Shown here one piece after another: positions 27,901-43,058 of a stretch of DNA of 64,000 nucleotides. Origin of the DNA: Onchocerca volvulus (Eukaryota; Nematoda; Chromadorea; Rhabditida; Onchocercidae); the NCBI GenBank assembly GCA_000499405.2, contig HG738139.1:1492170-1556169 (forward strand). Reading direction: 5' to 3'. The translations under genes were made by a program, and so were the position numbers. Below the pieces are notes generated by a model. That model was not told the DNA's origin. It was given only the letters and a program-made list of their open reading frames with translations, and did no database searches. Within the stretch, counting starts at the first letter, position 1. Each line of letters opens with the position of its first letter.

Positions 27901-29639
27901 ACTGAATACAAATTTTTGTCTGATAAAAAATCACAGACGAGAAAAGTGACTGAATGATATTGTAGCATACCTTCCATAGGTATATATTGGAAGTGAAAAG
28001 AGGGCAAATCAGTCAGCATTAGTACTTCCATTATTTCCAATACCACATTTATCAAAATTCATTCAACCGTACCAATGTACCTTTTCTTTCAAACAACAGA
28101 TCAATAATTTTATTTCAAAAAAATATCGAAATGAAATTGAAATTCTAAGATCAACGTTTAATCAAGTAAATAAAATGTTGAAACGATATCTCTGGAATAT
28201 AAAATGGAAAAAAAAAAAAAAAAACTTTCAGAGATGGCTTATACTAAACAATACTTTACATGATGACCCTAGAACTAAACTAACTACCAAGTCAGAATAT
28301 ACGAAGATTTTTAAAAAAATTTGATTATCTGAAAAACGCGATTATTCAATACCATATATGTCATATACTGTAATAACATAATAAAGCAATTAATAAACTA
28401 TGGATTATCAGAGAAAAAAAAGGCTTATCTCCCTTGAAACTTAATTAGTAGGTAAAAATGAAATGAAAAGAGAAAAAGATGATTAAATAAGCCTCATTGA
28501 CCTAAGGTGATTGATAGCTTAAACAGATTAAAAATCGGGTTTTTCCCGATTTTTCCCAACAACTAGCTTTGGCCATCCTTTTAATTAAACATCAAATACA
28601 TAGTATGAGAGATTCATTGTGATAAAAAGAAAGACCAAAGTCCAAATCTTTGTAATAAAACTATACAATTGAACCAATTTATGTTTTGAAAATGAATGAA
28701 TTTAACACGATGTCCTTATATAATCGGAAAAACTAGCACTTATGAATCAGCACGAATGCCTCTCAACATCACTCAACATTTAAAAATTTAATGTATAATA
28801 AATTTTACAGATATTATATTACAGTGTTATTTCATTATCACATTCCACAATTCAGCAAAGTTAATATCATTTCAAACTCCAATTTCGTTCCTTTCACTTT
28901 TCCGCTCATATCTATCTCCAGAAAAATAACCAGCTGTCTTGTTTTTTTCGAAGTCAATGGCCTACCTCAATTGTGAACTATTTCATTTTGAAGAAAATAA
29001 ACTATTTGTGAAAATTTAAAATGGGAAAAATTCCTGTTCTTCCTTTCAAAAACTATCTCAAATCAATAATTCTTCTGATATAGCTGTTGAAAAAAGATAA
29101 AAATTAAATGTTCGATAAAAAATGAAAGAGGAAAACTAATCATATGGCATTTAACAGATGATAGAATGCTCGAAACACAGTTGCTCAAGCCGAAGTCCTT
29201 CTAATCATTCAACCAATAGAAGATCTCATTTCTTTCATATCCTTTATTCCCCTTAAAATCAATTCCCTTTTCTTATTATGAATTCGAAATCTCATTTTAA
29301 TTTCGTTTCTTTCAACTTTATTAAACTTCAATCAGCAGATGTTCCAGAGCACAAACCTTAAAATTAGTGAAAAACGATAAATCTTTATCTTAAACTTCTT
29401 CAATTGTTAGAATGAATTACTTTCGATTTTATGTATTGCAACTTATTATCACTAATGATTAAAGTAATAATTATAAATTCAATTTTCTGCAACTTTATTG
29501 GATCCGAAACAGATAGAACGCATTTGAAAATACATATTAAGATTGATGAAAAACGATAACCAGTGTTTAAATTCTCTTAAATGTTAAATAAATTAAATTA
29601 TTTAAATAAAATCAACTGCAATCTTATATATTACAGATT
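24943..29639. other. AT-rich intergenic spacer
   Basis: This spacer lies between the divergent CED-6 (-) and PVF-like (+) genes and presumably holds both promoters. No exon with family signatures was found; the open stretch 27864-28055 (-) has no recognisable match. Notable points are the repeated GATGACATCA motif at 27161-27222 and a perfect hairpin at 28530-28554. The rest is poly-A/T-rich and unremarkable. Confidence 0.55.
28530..28554. repeat. Perfect 10-bp hairpin
   Basis: AAAAATCGGG (28530-28539), a TTTTT loop, and CCCGATTTTT (28545-28554). It resembles a rho-independent terminator in shape but lies in eukaryotic spacer with no neighbouring bacterial gene visible. Function is unknown. 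Confidence 0.5.
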
Positions 29640-32600
29640 ATGTCATTGATTATCTCGATAGTACCACTATCACTATTACTACTACTACTACTACTATTAA
29701 AGGAACATTCGTCAGCGCAAAAAGTCATTCCTGATGATTTACGTAAAAGGATACGTGAAGCGCATACATTTGATGATCTGCTATCTATCACACAATTTTC
29801 ATATGCACCACATTTACTTGCAAACGAAAACGAACCAATCTTTAAGGATCAAACGAAATTACAACCTGCAGAAATACGATCAAAAATGAGGGGCAAGATT
29901 AAGATATACGGAGCTTCTACACTTGATCCATCAATTAATATAAGAAAATCCGATTTTCGTCAAGACATCGACGGTTTGTTCATTTTTGCACATTTCATTA
30001 TCTTCTTTATTAGAGTCTGAAAAAAAAAAAATAAAATCAACTTAATGCACTGCAGAAAATTTTTAATAATTTATGATTTCAAAAATCACAAGCTTAAATA
30101 ATATTATTATCATTATTATTTGGATCTCACTTCTTCATATTTGCGTAATTATATTGCAACAGTAATAATAATGATAATAACAAAAATAAAAACTAATAAC
30201 AGCAGTAATGATAATGGAACAACAAAATAATAATTAATAATAATAATAGTAATAGTAATAATAACAAATTCAATAACAGCATTAAACAATAATATCTGAT
30301 TGATTCTTAAGTTGTGCAAAAACTATGAAAAAGGAATATAAAATCAATTTCAAAACATCTATGAGTTATGAAATTAGGTACACTATGTTCGTAATTGATA
30401 CATGTAACTGTAATAACCTCTTAAAAGTTTCCGCAAGAATCTTTGTGGCGAAATTTCGAAAATCTAACTCCAAATATCTAATTCATCTTGTAAAATGATA
30501 CATTTAATCGCAGTAATTCATCTAAAAAATAATTTTTGAATTTCTTTATTTTTTTAACAATTATCATTAGCTTTTATATTCGCTTTTGTATTCGAAATTT
30601 CCATTCCTACTACTTGCATATTGTCAAGCAAATATTATAATATAAATAAATGATGATAAAAGTATCGGTGAAAATTTGTCAAATAAATAAATTTATAATT
30701 AAAAATCGATGAATCTTAAGACAGAGAGGTTTTTTCATTTTTTAGAAAATTTAAATACAAAATATCCGTTATATCTACGAATGACATCAATTTTCAAAAA
30801 TGCAAATAAAACGCCACCTACCAATGATCTATTGGAATGAATAAGTACTTAATTACATGAACAACGAAAAATATGTACAACAGATAGGATGTATGATAGA
30901 GAGGTAAAAAAAAGAGAGAGAAGAAAAAAGAAAAGAAAAATAAAAAAAAAAAATTTATCTCTTTACACTATCATAAATTTAAACAGTCTTCATTAACCAA
31001 ATTAAATACTGCTCAAGTCAAATTCCTTCTCAATTTGAAAAAAATTTTGGACAGTTTTTCAAATATGAACTAATAAAAATATCAATACCATCTTCTTATA
31101 TTATTAGCAAATTCAATTTAACTAAGATTTATTTTGCCAATTTAACTAAAAAATCCATCTATTTAAATTTTATATCTAACATAAGTGCTACAGTAATCAA
31201 CACGAGTGTCAAAATCTCAAATGAATAATTTGAAAAACAGTGCCAAAAAAAAAATCATCGATTAATCGATGAATAATAATCTCCCATTTATAAAATAATT
31301 ATCATTATATTAAAAGAGAAAAAACTGAAGTGTTGGAAAATCATTTTTCATAATAAATTTCCACTTTTATGCAAATATTTTTATATTTTACTTTATATTT
31401 CTAAATCATAATGTTTTATAAGTTCACATGGTATTATTCACACTAATCCTAGGGAATATGCGATCTAATGTTATTAAGGAAAAAAAAGAAAAAAAAAACT
31501 CATTCACTCTTCGAATCATTCAATTTATTAATTTTTCCTTCAAAAAAAAATTATAAGCATAGTTAATTATTATCTTTATATTTATAATAAAATAAAATAA
31601 TCTATAATGCAGATAATACAAGGAAGAGCTTGGATATACTAAGCAAGGTTCGACAAGGTGAAGATAAATGCGAGTTGCAAAAAACCTGTATTCCTATATT
31701 ACCGGAAAATCCTGATCCGGGATTATTAATATTTCCGAGATGCTATGAAGTAACACAATGTATTGGATCATGTTGTGAATTTACCGAACATTGCCATCCA
31801 ATCAGTATTGAATATATTCAACAACCGGTAACATTCTGAAATAGACAATTTCATTTCTATTTTTTTTTCCGTTGCTTTTTTCATTTCATTTCGCTCTATT
31901 TCACATGGATAACATTCTAATCCATACACGTAACAAATAACAGTTAACAATATTTTTAGTTTACTCGAAATATCCAAACCTAAGTGATCAATGTATTTAT
32001 TTATATCCCAAATCTATCTATTCACAAAAAATATTGCAGGTAACATTATTATTATTTCAATAAGTTTATATCGATCAATAAAAAAATTGCAAGTATTTAT
32101 GATCTATAAACTAATTATATTTATTAATAAGAAATGTTGTAGATAATCGCAATATTAACGTAAAACATTTACATTTCCAGTAAGCTAAAACGATCCTATC
32201 ATTAAATCCTAAAACACCCAAATTAAATAAAACAAATAAACGAAACAAACTAATAACTGATATAACAGGCTGTCTTATTTTTCTTTTCTGGTCTGATAAT
32301 TAATGTACGATTATGCATCGTATATAGTAATATATAGTAACATCACTATAACTAAACTTGTTATGTATTATATATTAAGGAATAATTTTCAACATTTTGA
32401 TGCATTTCCAGCATATTTTTATGCTTCATTTAATAAAATCGTTCGATTTTTCGTAAAATTAATAACTTATTCACTTATTAACTGATTATTTGTAACTTAT
32501 TTATGCATAATTAATCATATATTATTTATCTGACGATCATAAAATTGCATCATCCAATACCAGAGGAAAAAAAAAAAGAGAAAAAAGGACAGATAGACAA

Positions 32601-33791
32601 ACAAGTGTTAAAATAATTTTAAAAGCAAACAAAAAGTAATCAGATGAATATTTGAATTGCTTTTTTTTTTTCTTTCTATAAATAAATTTAATAGGAAATA
32701 TTTTTTTTACAAAAAGATTACGGATTATTGCCTGTTTTTTTACCTACAGATGAAATTGTGTGACAATTTTTGCAGATTGTTGAAATGTTGTATTCTGGTC
32801 ATAATCTGTTTGTAATCAATCAAACGAGAAATATAACAATCGAACAACATGCTGCTTGCAGTTGCCGAGAATGTAGCCGGTTTGATGTAGATATTCAATG
32901 CCCGCAGAATAAAATTTTTGGTCCGAATTGTGACTGCGAATGCAGGAATAGAGAAGAGAAAAAGGATTGTCAAGGTTTTCAATTTTTTTTTAAAAAAAAA
33001 AAGAAAAATTTTTCAATTTAAATACATTCTATAACAACTGAATGGATGAACTTTAATCCTTTGCTATAACCAGTTAGATGTATTGCGATTAGATAACAAA
33101 ATTATAGTTCCCTATAAACTGAACTTCAATTCCTTATCTAAACCGAACTTAATCTCAATTCCTCATCTTAATTCCAAATAGATTTCAAATTTACCCATTT
33201 AATTCTCCCTTTTAATCCGATAGAAAAACTTTAGTCCCTAATACTAATTAAATACATGGATTGTACGTGTATATCTAATCAAAGAGATAAATTTCAATTT
33301 CTTTTCCTGATTATATGCATAAAATTTTATTCCCTTTTTCAATCGGATGAATCTACTTGATGCATAACTTTTTTTCAATCAAATAAGTAGATTTCAAACC
33401 CTCGTTTTAATTGAACAGATATAACTTCCAAATTATATTCAGACGATGGAATTTAATTTTTTGTTTCATTTAGATTTTGAAATTCCTACTCCATATTGGA
33501 TGAAAAATTAGTTTCTTAGCTTTTTTAAACTTTTTCTATTAGTTTCTTAGCTTCTTTTCAACTTTTTAAAACTACCAAAACCTTTTCGCTTTTTGCTTAA
33601 AAATAAGCGAAAAAATATTTCGCAAATTTGAAAAAGTTTAAAAGTTAGGAAAAAAAAAGCGTTATATTTAAGGTCCAAATAAGGCGTGGAATGATGAAAC
33701 GTGTACCTGCAACTGTATCAGAAAGAAGTGCTACGGTGGAAGTATTCTGGATATAAATACATGCTTATGCTATCATCCGGTCAATAAGTAA
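29640..33791 (+). CDS. pvf-1: PDGF/VEGF-like growth factor (PVF-1 type)
   Basis: Four exons (29640-29973, 31613-31827, 32776-32974, 33673-33791) join in frame to 288 residues. The start is 3 nt after an acceptor (TTACAG), consistent with trans-splicing. Residues 1-27 form a signal peptide with a nine-leucine run. A PDGF/VEGF cystine knot follows: CELQKTCIPI, PRCYEVTQCIGSCCEFTEHC, PISIEYIQQPIVEMLYSG, and ITIEQHAACSCRECSR, with the usual CxGxCC and CxC spacing. The C-terminus carries CPQNKIFGPNCDCEC, CQGPNKAWNDETCTCNC and CYGGSILDINTCLC. These are Cx(9-11)CxCxC motifs like those in the tails of VEGF-C/D and insect and nematode PVFs. The product would be a secreted ligand for a VEGFR-like receptor (VER in nematodes). 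The nematode symbol is by homology. Confidence 0.9.
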
Positions 33792-34835
33792 AGTTTTGAG
33801 ATGCGAATGTTTTCAGTAATTTCCGATTGGATTTCTCCCAATTGCAAAAGCTTCGTTTAGCTCGGATGAAGATGCCTCCAAAAACTGTCCTGTGAACACT
33901 CACATTAAATATTAAAATGCTTATTAAAATCGCTTATATGTTCCATGAAATTATGAAGAATTCGAAAAATTTATAATTAGAAATATTTTTCAGATTATGT
34001 CTGTTCGTGAAATACTTATCGATCAATAAAAAATATGTATAAAGGACTGAATGAATATTGAACACATCTGTCAAAGAAAATAAGATTTTTGAGTATTCCG
34101 AAAGAATTTTTGAAATTCCCATAAACATTCCTTCGTAATGCTTCATGCCATTGATGACCCTTCTGTATTGATTATCTCCGATACATTATGCCCTACGTAT
34201 TGATTTCCTGTGATAATTATAATACTGATCTTCGCGATGACACATACTTTCTCAAAGTAATAGAATTTCCTGGAAGCCATAAACCATTAAATCCAATCTC
34301 CGGAAAATCTCAGGATGCGGAATTCTTCTAAGGAAATTGATTTTATTGTGTTAATAAATATACAAAAACATAGTTTCATATACAACATATACAAACAGAC
34401 ATATATAAACTCATTTACCACACCAGACGTTACTGTACCTGATACCCTCACCCCGCGAATTCTCGGAAGAAACGAGAATTAAGAAACGTGTGTTTTCTTG
34501 TGACGGCATCATTCTGAAAATTTTTCATCCCGTAAATGTACTCCGAGATTTGGAGATTAATTGGATTAGGGATTTTGTTTGTTATTAGTTTCATTAATTA
34601 ATTATTAGGTTAATTCGGTGCATGCTGTATGATTCCTATAATAAATTTCAGATTTATTTCGGGATATATCATATTAACATAGCAGAAAATATAATGGATT
34701 AGCCAGCAAAAGTAATATTATACTAAAAAGTGAGAAAGTATATTTATGTCAAACGCAAACGTAAAGCGTTATCGAAGAACGTCATACTCGAAATATCAAC
34801 GTGATATAGATGAATAAAAGACGTGTTGACGTGAA
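33792..34835. other. Intergenic region between PVF and CDK5
   Basis: About 1 kb holding the PVF 3' UTR and the CDK5 promoter. No exon was seen. GC is somewhat higher at 34440-34560, including TTCTCG..CGAGAA dyad symmetry near 34462-34480. Confidence 0.4.
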
Positions 34836-37673
<2,838 letters not shown>

Positions 37674-38646
37674 GCAATTTACATTAAATATTATTTCGAG
37701 ATAATTATAAGTCAAATCATATATCAATGATCTCGTCTTGTTGTGCAATGATATTTTTGCCTATTTTATTGGATTTCCCGAATTTTTAGTATATATCGCT
37801 ATAATTTCATCTCCTTCCAACATTCCATCCCACTTTTTCCATTCATATAAATGAATATTTGCTAATTATATCGACGAGTATAAATTTGGTTTTATGCAAC
37901 ACGAGAAATTCTTTAAATTTCAATTCGAATCCTATAATCTGGTTTTTCGATTCATATCGTTGAAATGAGCTCTCACCTTCCGCTTTTCATCACATTTCCG
38001 TTTGCCGATGAATACTTCTCAAAAATACTGAATTGAAGTAAACCAGTCTCAAATTCCAAAATACTCATTTCCAATCTTAACGAAATTATTGTTTCCACAA
38101 ATCCACCTATTTATATAAGATGCGAAATAAAAAGAGTTAGACATGTTAGTGATTGGTTTTTTCTATTCCGTCAATATCACAAGATTTTATCGTATTGACG
38201 TCTTATGTTTATCAGAAATTATGAGAAACATATATCAAACGAATCTGAGCTTTGCCATATATGGCCAATCTAATAACAACATATAAAAGAATACTGAAGA
38301 ATAAATGAAATAAACATGAGGTAATCTATTGGAAAAATTTAATGAGATATCCTACTGAAAAAATGTAAAGAGGTACTTTACTAGAAATTGATTTAAATTA
38401 CCGAACGAATTGAAGTTGAAGCTCACACCCCACACAATACAATATTAAGACAAGTTTCCAAATCCTAAGTTACAAAAAGAGGTATATAATTAGAAATGAC
38501 AAGATCAAACATTATGTACGACAAATGGAGCACGTCTTTGGACGTAAATACAGCTGACAATGAATTCTGTCATATAGTGAACACGATGAAGGGAACCAGA
38601 TGTCGCCCGTATGTTTGGAATACCTAAACTTCTTACAACTGGCAGT
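37674..38646. other. Convergent 3' region between CDK5 and ANT
   Basis: The genes face each other, so this about 1 kb should hold both 3' UTRs. An AATAAA signal-like motif for CDK5 occurs near 38127 (GCGAAATAAAAAG). No coding sequence was seen. Confidence 0.4.
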
Positions 38647-40591
38647 TTACAAGAATTTCTGGATTTCATCGTAAATAGCTAATACGAGTGCGCCACCTGT
38701 GCCTCGGAAGATATTAGAAAGAGCACCCTTGTACATTGCCCCGATTCCTTCGTTGGCTACAATTTTCTTTGCACAATCCCAAGTATTTGTGTAAAGTACT
38801 TCCTTGCGACCGGACTGCATCATCAGTCGTCGACGCACAGTATCCCATGGATATGACAGAATTCCAGATCCAACAGTTACGACCTAAAACAACATCGGAA
38901 TTTGCCAAAAATATTACAGTAGCGAAAACCCACGTTTATCATGCAGTGAGTGCACAATAAGTTCAAATTTTTTCTTGACTAAATCGGGGAAATTTACGAA
39001 TCCAATTTTCTATGATATTTGATGAAAGAGAGTAACAAAACTTCAAGCAAACTGCAAACCTGAGCAATCATCCAAGCAACGAAGAAGTTGAGTTTCTTTT
39101 TGTCTGAAGTGACCATCATTTTGATTGTATCAAAAAGACCGAAGTAAGCTGCACGATAAACGATGATACCTTGCACCGATACCATAAAACCACGGTAAAG
39201 CCCAATTGGACCGTCACTTTTTACAACTTTTACTAAACAATCTATCAAACCATTGAATTCACGGGTTGCACCTTTGCCAACGTCAACTGCAAGACGAGTA
39301 CGAGCAAAATCAAGTGGATACACAAAACATAAGGATGTTGCACCTGCGGCACCACCACTCAATAGATTACCGCCAAAGAATTTCCAGAAATCCTGCAATG
39401 ACATGATTTATGATATTATATCAGAATGAAGAATTCTTTTTTTGCAATAACCTAGATGATTTCATCCATATATCTTTTCTGAAGTCTTACACAAACACCT
39501 ATTACTGCAAATTTCATGTCCATTTTTTATGGACTTTAATTACAAGATCTTACTTTATCCTTATCGTATCCTGCAACGAAAATCTTCTTGTAAGTATCTT
39601 TGAATGCAAAATTCAGTGCCTGTGTAGGGAAATACCGTATTACGTTCGCCAAATTACCGCGCCAAAGTGATGCAAAACCTTGTTCAGCGGGCACACGCCT
39701 GAATACATCGATAATACCTTTATAACGTTTATCAGCCTCAATTGTTTTAGATGCATGTTGTACCTGAAAACAAATGAAATAGTTTTTCTGATGCAGAAAT
39801 AATTGATGATTGTTGCGATAATTATAACTGTTTTGTATAGCACTAATACCATAAGTATATATATTCTGTGATTGCATATGCTTATACAGCGCATTCTAAA
39901 AATTATTTTCTTCAAACCCATAATTTCAGGTTGAAACCACCTTTAGGATAACTATGCAAAATTTTTATATTCTTCCAATACAACTGGTAAAATAAGTTAT
40001 TATTTCGGATAATTTTGATTCTAAACAATAATATTATTGAGGACAAGTCGGATTTTTCTGCAAATTTGCATTCAAAAGACTCGAAGCTGATGTATCCTAT
40101 CAAGTCCCTTAACTTTTTTCCTCCCTTTAATTTCCACTATATTATTTCATTTAACTGCATAAGGAATCTGCAGAGTAAAAAACTACAATCATTTAGCACA
40201 GGTTTCACAAAAAAAAAACAAATAAAACTCAGTTCCTTTCTTTACTCTTTTTCTTTAGATTACAACTTCTCGTTTCAATTACCAATTTTTGCTACCAATA
40301 AATTTTATTTATATAATAGCAACACCTGAAAAAGTAATAAAATAATAGATCTAAACTAATATCGGAAAGAATATCTTCACTTACAATACAGTAATGACTG
40401 AAATGATAATTTCACTTATATAATAATGCTACCTGAAGAATTAGCTTGACACGTTCGATAGGTGCAACAGCAGTTTTAGAAACAGCAGCGGCCGTTCCGC
40501 CAGATGCCAAATCAATGAAGAATTTTTTTGCATTAAATCCTCCTACATCCTTGGGATGTGATTTACCGGTACCTTGTGCTGCAGATGACAT
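38647..40591 (-). CDS. ant-1: Mitochondrial ADP/ATP carrier (ANT)
   Basis: Four exons (40433-40591, 39554-39763, 39060-39392, 38647-38883) give 312 residues. The protein exchanges cytosolic ADP for matrix ATP across the inner mitochondrial membrane. Three mitochondrial-carrier repeats are visible, each with a PxD/ExxR/K signature: [10 protein letters not shown] (first), PLDFARTRL (second) and PWDTVRRR (third). Also seen are [14 protein letters not shown] and [20 protein letters not shown]. The nucleotide-carrier signature normally RRRMMM reads RRRLMM here. The MSSAAQ start was chosen because ATTTTCAG, an acceptor, lies 25-30 nt upstream; a longer in-frame start at 40720 would begin inside the presumed intron or outron. 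The N-terminus before the first helix is about 15 residues longer than in vertebrate ANTs. Confidence 0.95.
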
Positions 40592-43058
40592 TAGGGAATA
40601 TGTGGGGTTAGTAGCTGAAAATATTTCATGAAATAATGACTCTGAATTAGTAACTAAAGAAATCACAAAATCAAGTTGCCCAATCAATACTGTAATGGAT
40701 ACAGTAACAATCTTCAACAACAGATCAACAAGAAAGTAAACAAAAATTTGCCTGATTTTTTGTTAATTACCAGTTCAGAAAAAAAAAAACTACTTAAATA
40801 ATAACAATAATAATATCATCACATTGCTTTTTTATGTTCATACAAATTCTTATTTGCAAAAAGAAATACTAGATTTCTTATTTTAGTGATAGAACAATCG
40901 AAATCGGGAAATCTTAATTTATAGAGCAAAAGTAATCAAATTTAAATTAGAAAAAGTACCTTTTTTACAGCAAAAAAGGAAAAATATATTGTTTGCTTGC
41001 ACTTCACGAAATATTTTTGCAAAAAGGTGACATTAAAATACATTTTGAAATAATAATACATATATTTAGAAGAGTTAGTAAAAACAGTACAAAGGAAAGG
41101 AAAAAGAGGAATTAATAGGAAAAGTAAGGATTTTTTTATTTTAGAATAGATATCTGATCATTCATATCCGTACTTCTTCTTTATCCATCATAAATGTCCT
41201 TATATTTTAATGCATACTTATAAATTTCCTTTCACGTAACTAAACTTCAAGTTCCCTTCACGTAACTTCCGTCCACTTTCACGTGCATTCAGCAATTTCA
41301 CGTGCGATCGTTCACAATATACAACAATAACGCCAACTGCATTACACACGGAAGATGGATGGAAAGTGTCAACGGCCACGTCGTAAAACTGGTTGTCATC
41401 ATCGCTCACATTTTAGGAAAACTTTACGAAACATTCGTGTCAATTTCGGATGGCTGCCAAAGAATAGCGTTGTAAAAGCCTGTTCCACTGTTGAAGCTAC
41501 CTAGAAATGAGGATGGGAGAGATTTATTTACAGTACTTTTTTGCTGTAAGCTCAAGCCTTTGGTAGCAAGTCACTTGGCCATAAATCTTCTTTTTTTTTT
41601 CTTGGATCTTAGTTTAAGCTCAATCTTTTAATCTTCAATTTCTAATTTTGCCCCAAATTTTAGCGTTATTTTACGACGCGCCTAATCTTTCACTCAGTTC
41701 ATCGAATATAATTCAGAAATGGAAAAAAAGTATTATTAACAATTATTTTAGGTAGTATTTATTATAGAATATAGAATGTTCATTATATATTAGCATATCA
41801 AATACTCGATGATATTATAGAAATACTAATAATTTGAAATATTAGGAAAAAAAATAGTACGAAAAAATATTAGCAATATGAAATGTTAGTTGGAAATAAT
41901 AATTCGAAATTTATTACAAAATATGAATAAGATGGAATTCATTTTTTAAGAATATTACAAGATATGAGAAATTATAAAATAGTGTATCATGCAGATAAAA
42001 ATTTCAGTAATATGAAGCGTGTATCATGTGAAGTAAAAAGTCAACGTTTGAATGAATGTGATATGTGATATGATATGAGATTCTCACTCATCTACACGAT
42101 AATCAGCTGACAAACAGCTGTTTGTTATCTATTGATAGCAATTGATTGAATTGAAAAAGATGAGAAAAAGAGAGAGAAGAAATAAATGTCTAAGTAATGC
42201 TAAGGAAAATAACTGCACGATAGTACTGATATATATATTTAAGTTTACTTCGAAATTCGCTAAAATTTATGAAATATTTTTGAAAAAAAAACAAAAAAAA
42301 AAAACAAATTATGGATTTAAAAATGAATTATGATAGTAATAATATAACTGAGAGAGGGAGAGAAAGGTCAAAAGAAAGAGGGAGGAAAAAAGGCGACTGG
42401 CAAAGAAGAGAATTGAAATGTTATAAATAGCAATTTTGATGGAAATGTCATGAAGAAAGAGTAGTTAGAATATTTATAAGATATAATAGATTAGAATAGT
42501 TGACAGGAATTGAGAGAAAAATTTTGAAAAGAGAAAAAGAGGTGGAAAGAGTTTTAATGAGTGAAAAAGTATTAATTGTAAAAATTAAAAATAATAGTGA
42601 ATATAAGAAAATGATACGTTTTATTCTCTCTAATTGTATATTTTACGGTCTGTTTATGAAATTAATCGAATTTCTTTTTTTATTTAAAATTATTACATGA
42701 AAAACTCATAAGAAAAGTGAAATAATTATTTAATAATTCTTTGGTCATCTAGCAGATATAATTTTTGTGTTTATTGTTGATTTTCAAAATTTAAACTTTG
42801 GCAAGCAGAAATATAGAAAAAGAAATAAATAAATGTTTGGTTTTTCTCTCCCTCTCAATCTTGATCACTGTCACATTCATTTTTAAATGTAAGATTTATG
42901 AACATAAATATTAATTGATAAGTGTAAACATAAATTTAAATGTGTTAATAGCAAGCATTATACGTCAAGAAATATTATGTATTAATATAAAATATCATAT
43001 TATCGCGAGAATGTTCGAATTTCAGGCTTGGGCAAACAAAAACTTAATTTGATCATCG
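40592..43058. other. Divergent promoter region between ANT and ABCF2
   Basis: About 2.5 kb between divergent genes. 41200-41560 has higher GC and holds four TTCACGT motifs. A minus-strand open stretch at 41218-41409 (MSDDDNQFYDVAVDTF...) has no family I recognise and may be part of an ANT leader or chance. 42110-42130 carries the palindrome AAACAGCTGTTT, and 42340-42390 is GA-rich. Confidence 0.45.
41231..41303 (-). promoter_or_regulatory. Cluster of four TTCACGT motifs upstream of ANT
   Basis: TTCACGT occurs at 41231, 41257, 41278 and 41297, spaced 26, 21 and 19 bp. The last two extend to the E-box CACGTG. The cluster is about 640 bp upstream of the ANT start. A bHLH-type enhancer is possible; this is inference from the motif only. 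Confidence 0.4.

Noticed and set aside
34459..34490. GAATTC..GGAAGAAACGAGAA resembling a heat-shock element near the CDK5 promoter
   Set aside because: The GAA/TTC spacing does not follow the alternating 5-bp unit rule, so the match is not convincing.
41218..41409. Minus-strand ORF MSDDDNQFYDVAVDTF... upstream of ANT
   Set aside because: No family was recognised and no supporting splice structure was seen. Noted as possible leader sequence but not called as a gene.
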